The position numbers and the translations under genes were made by a program. Of a DNA stretch of 41,093 nucleotides, positions 41,090 through 41,093 are shown one piece after another; positions within the stretch are counted from its first letter, which is position 1, and each line of letters begins with the position of its first letter. The stretch covers positions 1 through 41,093 of the forward strand of contig CAKPGS010000005.1 in NCBI GenBank assembly GCA_934155165.1, read 5' to 3'. Source of the stretch: an uncultured Clostridia bacterium. Its GTDB lineage: Bacteria; Bacillota; Clostridia; TANB77; CAG-508. Below the pieces are notes generated by a model that saw nothing but the letters and a program-made list of their open reading frames with translations, was not told the origin of the DNA and did no database searches.

Positions 41090-41093
41090 TGAG
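41089..41093 (+). CDS. Start of the next gene, translationally coupled to rlmN
   Basis: An ATG at 41089 overlaps the rlmN stop (ATGA) and is preceded by AGAGGTG at a good distance. Only five bases are visible. In many Firmicutes rlmN is followed by a PP2C phosphatase gene, but nothing here proves that. Confidence 0.5.

Overview
The window is a stretch of chromosome from a low-GC, spore-forming, Gram-positive bacterium, most likely an uncultured gut member of the Clostridia. The evidence is the very A+T-rich sequence, strong AGGAGG ribosome sites, frequent TTG/GTG starts, sporulation genes (yyaC, a spoIVFA-like/spoIVFB pair), sortase biology with LPxTG motifs, and cohesin/dockerin modules. TAA, TAG and TGA all act as stops, so the genetic code looks standard. 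I cannot assign a genus from sequence alone.

Layout. 1-2158 (minus): the 5' part of an acyl-CoA synthetase gene behind a membrane-anchored unknown. 2356-7702 (plus): a 1626-residue surface protein with a GNTSG-repeat linker and two 298-residue tandem repeats, then a small anchored protein. 7713-8495 (minus): a polysaccharide deacetylase. 8600-9681: mobile debris, namely a REP-associated tyrosine transposase (RAYT) gene carrying three copies of its probable REP target, and the tail of an Rpn-type nuclease. 9772-15794 (plus): a G5-SH3-glucosaminidase autolysin, rpsB, tsf and glgP, separated by terminators and REP hairpins. 15821-18250 (minus): a U32 peptidase-family protein. 18407-23288 (plus): a 50-residue Cys/Gly-rich membrane microprotein, a small subunit-F-like protein, yyaC, the spoIVFA/FB pair, a pilin-like protein and hisS. 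23312-25873: a small minus-strand membrane protein and an OmpR-type two-component system. 26069-27946: a sortase and its adjacent thioester-domain/SpaA adhesin. 28117-34911: tRNA-Thr, ftsY, a UPF0182 protein, pgsA, a frameshifted small gene, an unknown anchored protein, rplU and rpmA. 34912-41093: REP arrays flanking a cohesin/LPKTG/dockerin/Asp-box protein, a pilin-like protein ending in a discoidin-like domain, rlmN and the first bases of the next gene.

How it fits together. Housekeeping genes for translation, protein targeting, lipid and glycogen metabolism alternate with surface genes. The most striking object is 35234-38284. One reading frame encodes a cohesin-like domain with its own complete LPKTG sorting signal, followed directly by a second signal-peptide-like segment, a dockerin and an Asp-box propeller. 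This looks like a membrane-hairpin polyprotein whose two halves could be cut apart and could in principle re-associate by cohesin-dockerin binding. The second notable object is the RAYT gene. REP copies sit inside it, two read through in frame, while the third lies immediately after an A AAA AAC slippery heptamer whose -1 frame restores the missing C-terminal half. Related REP hairpins lie in four intergenic regions (about 11.95, 13.05, 34.97 and 38.35 kb), mostly just after terminators. All functional statements come from reading the sequence; no database search was run.
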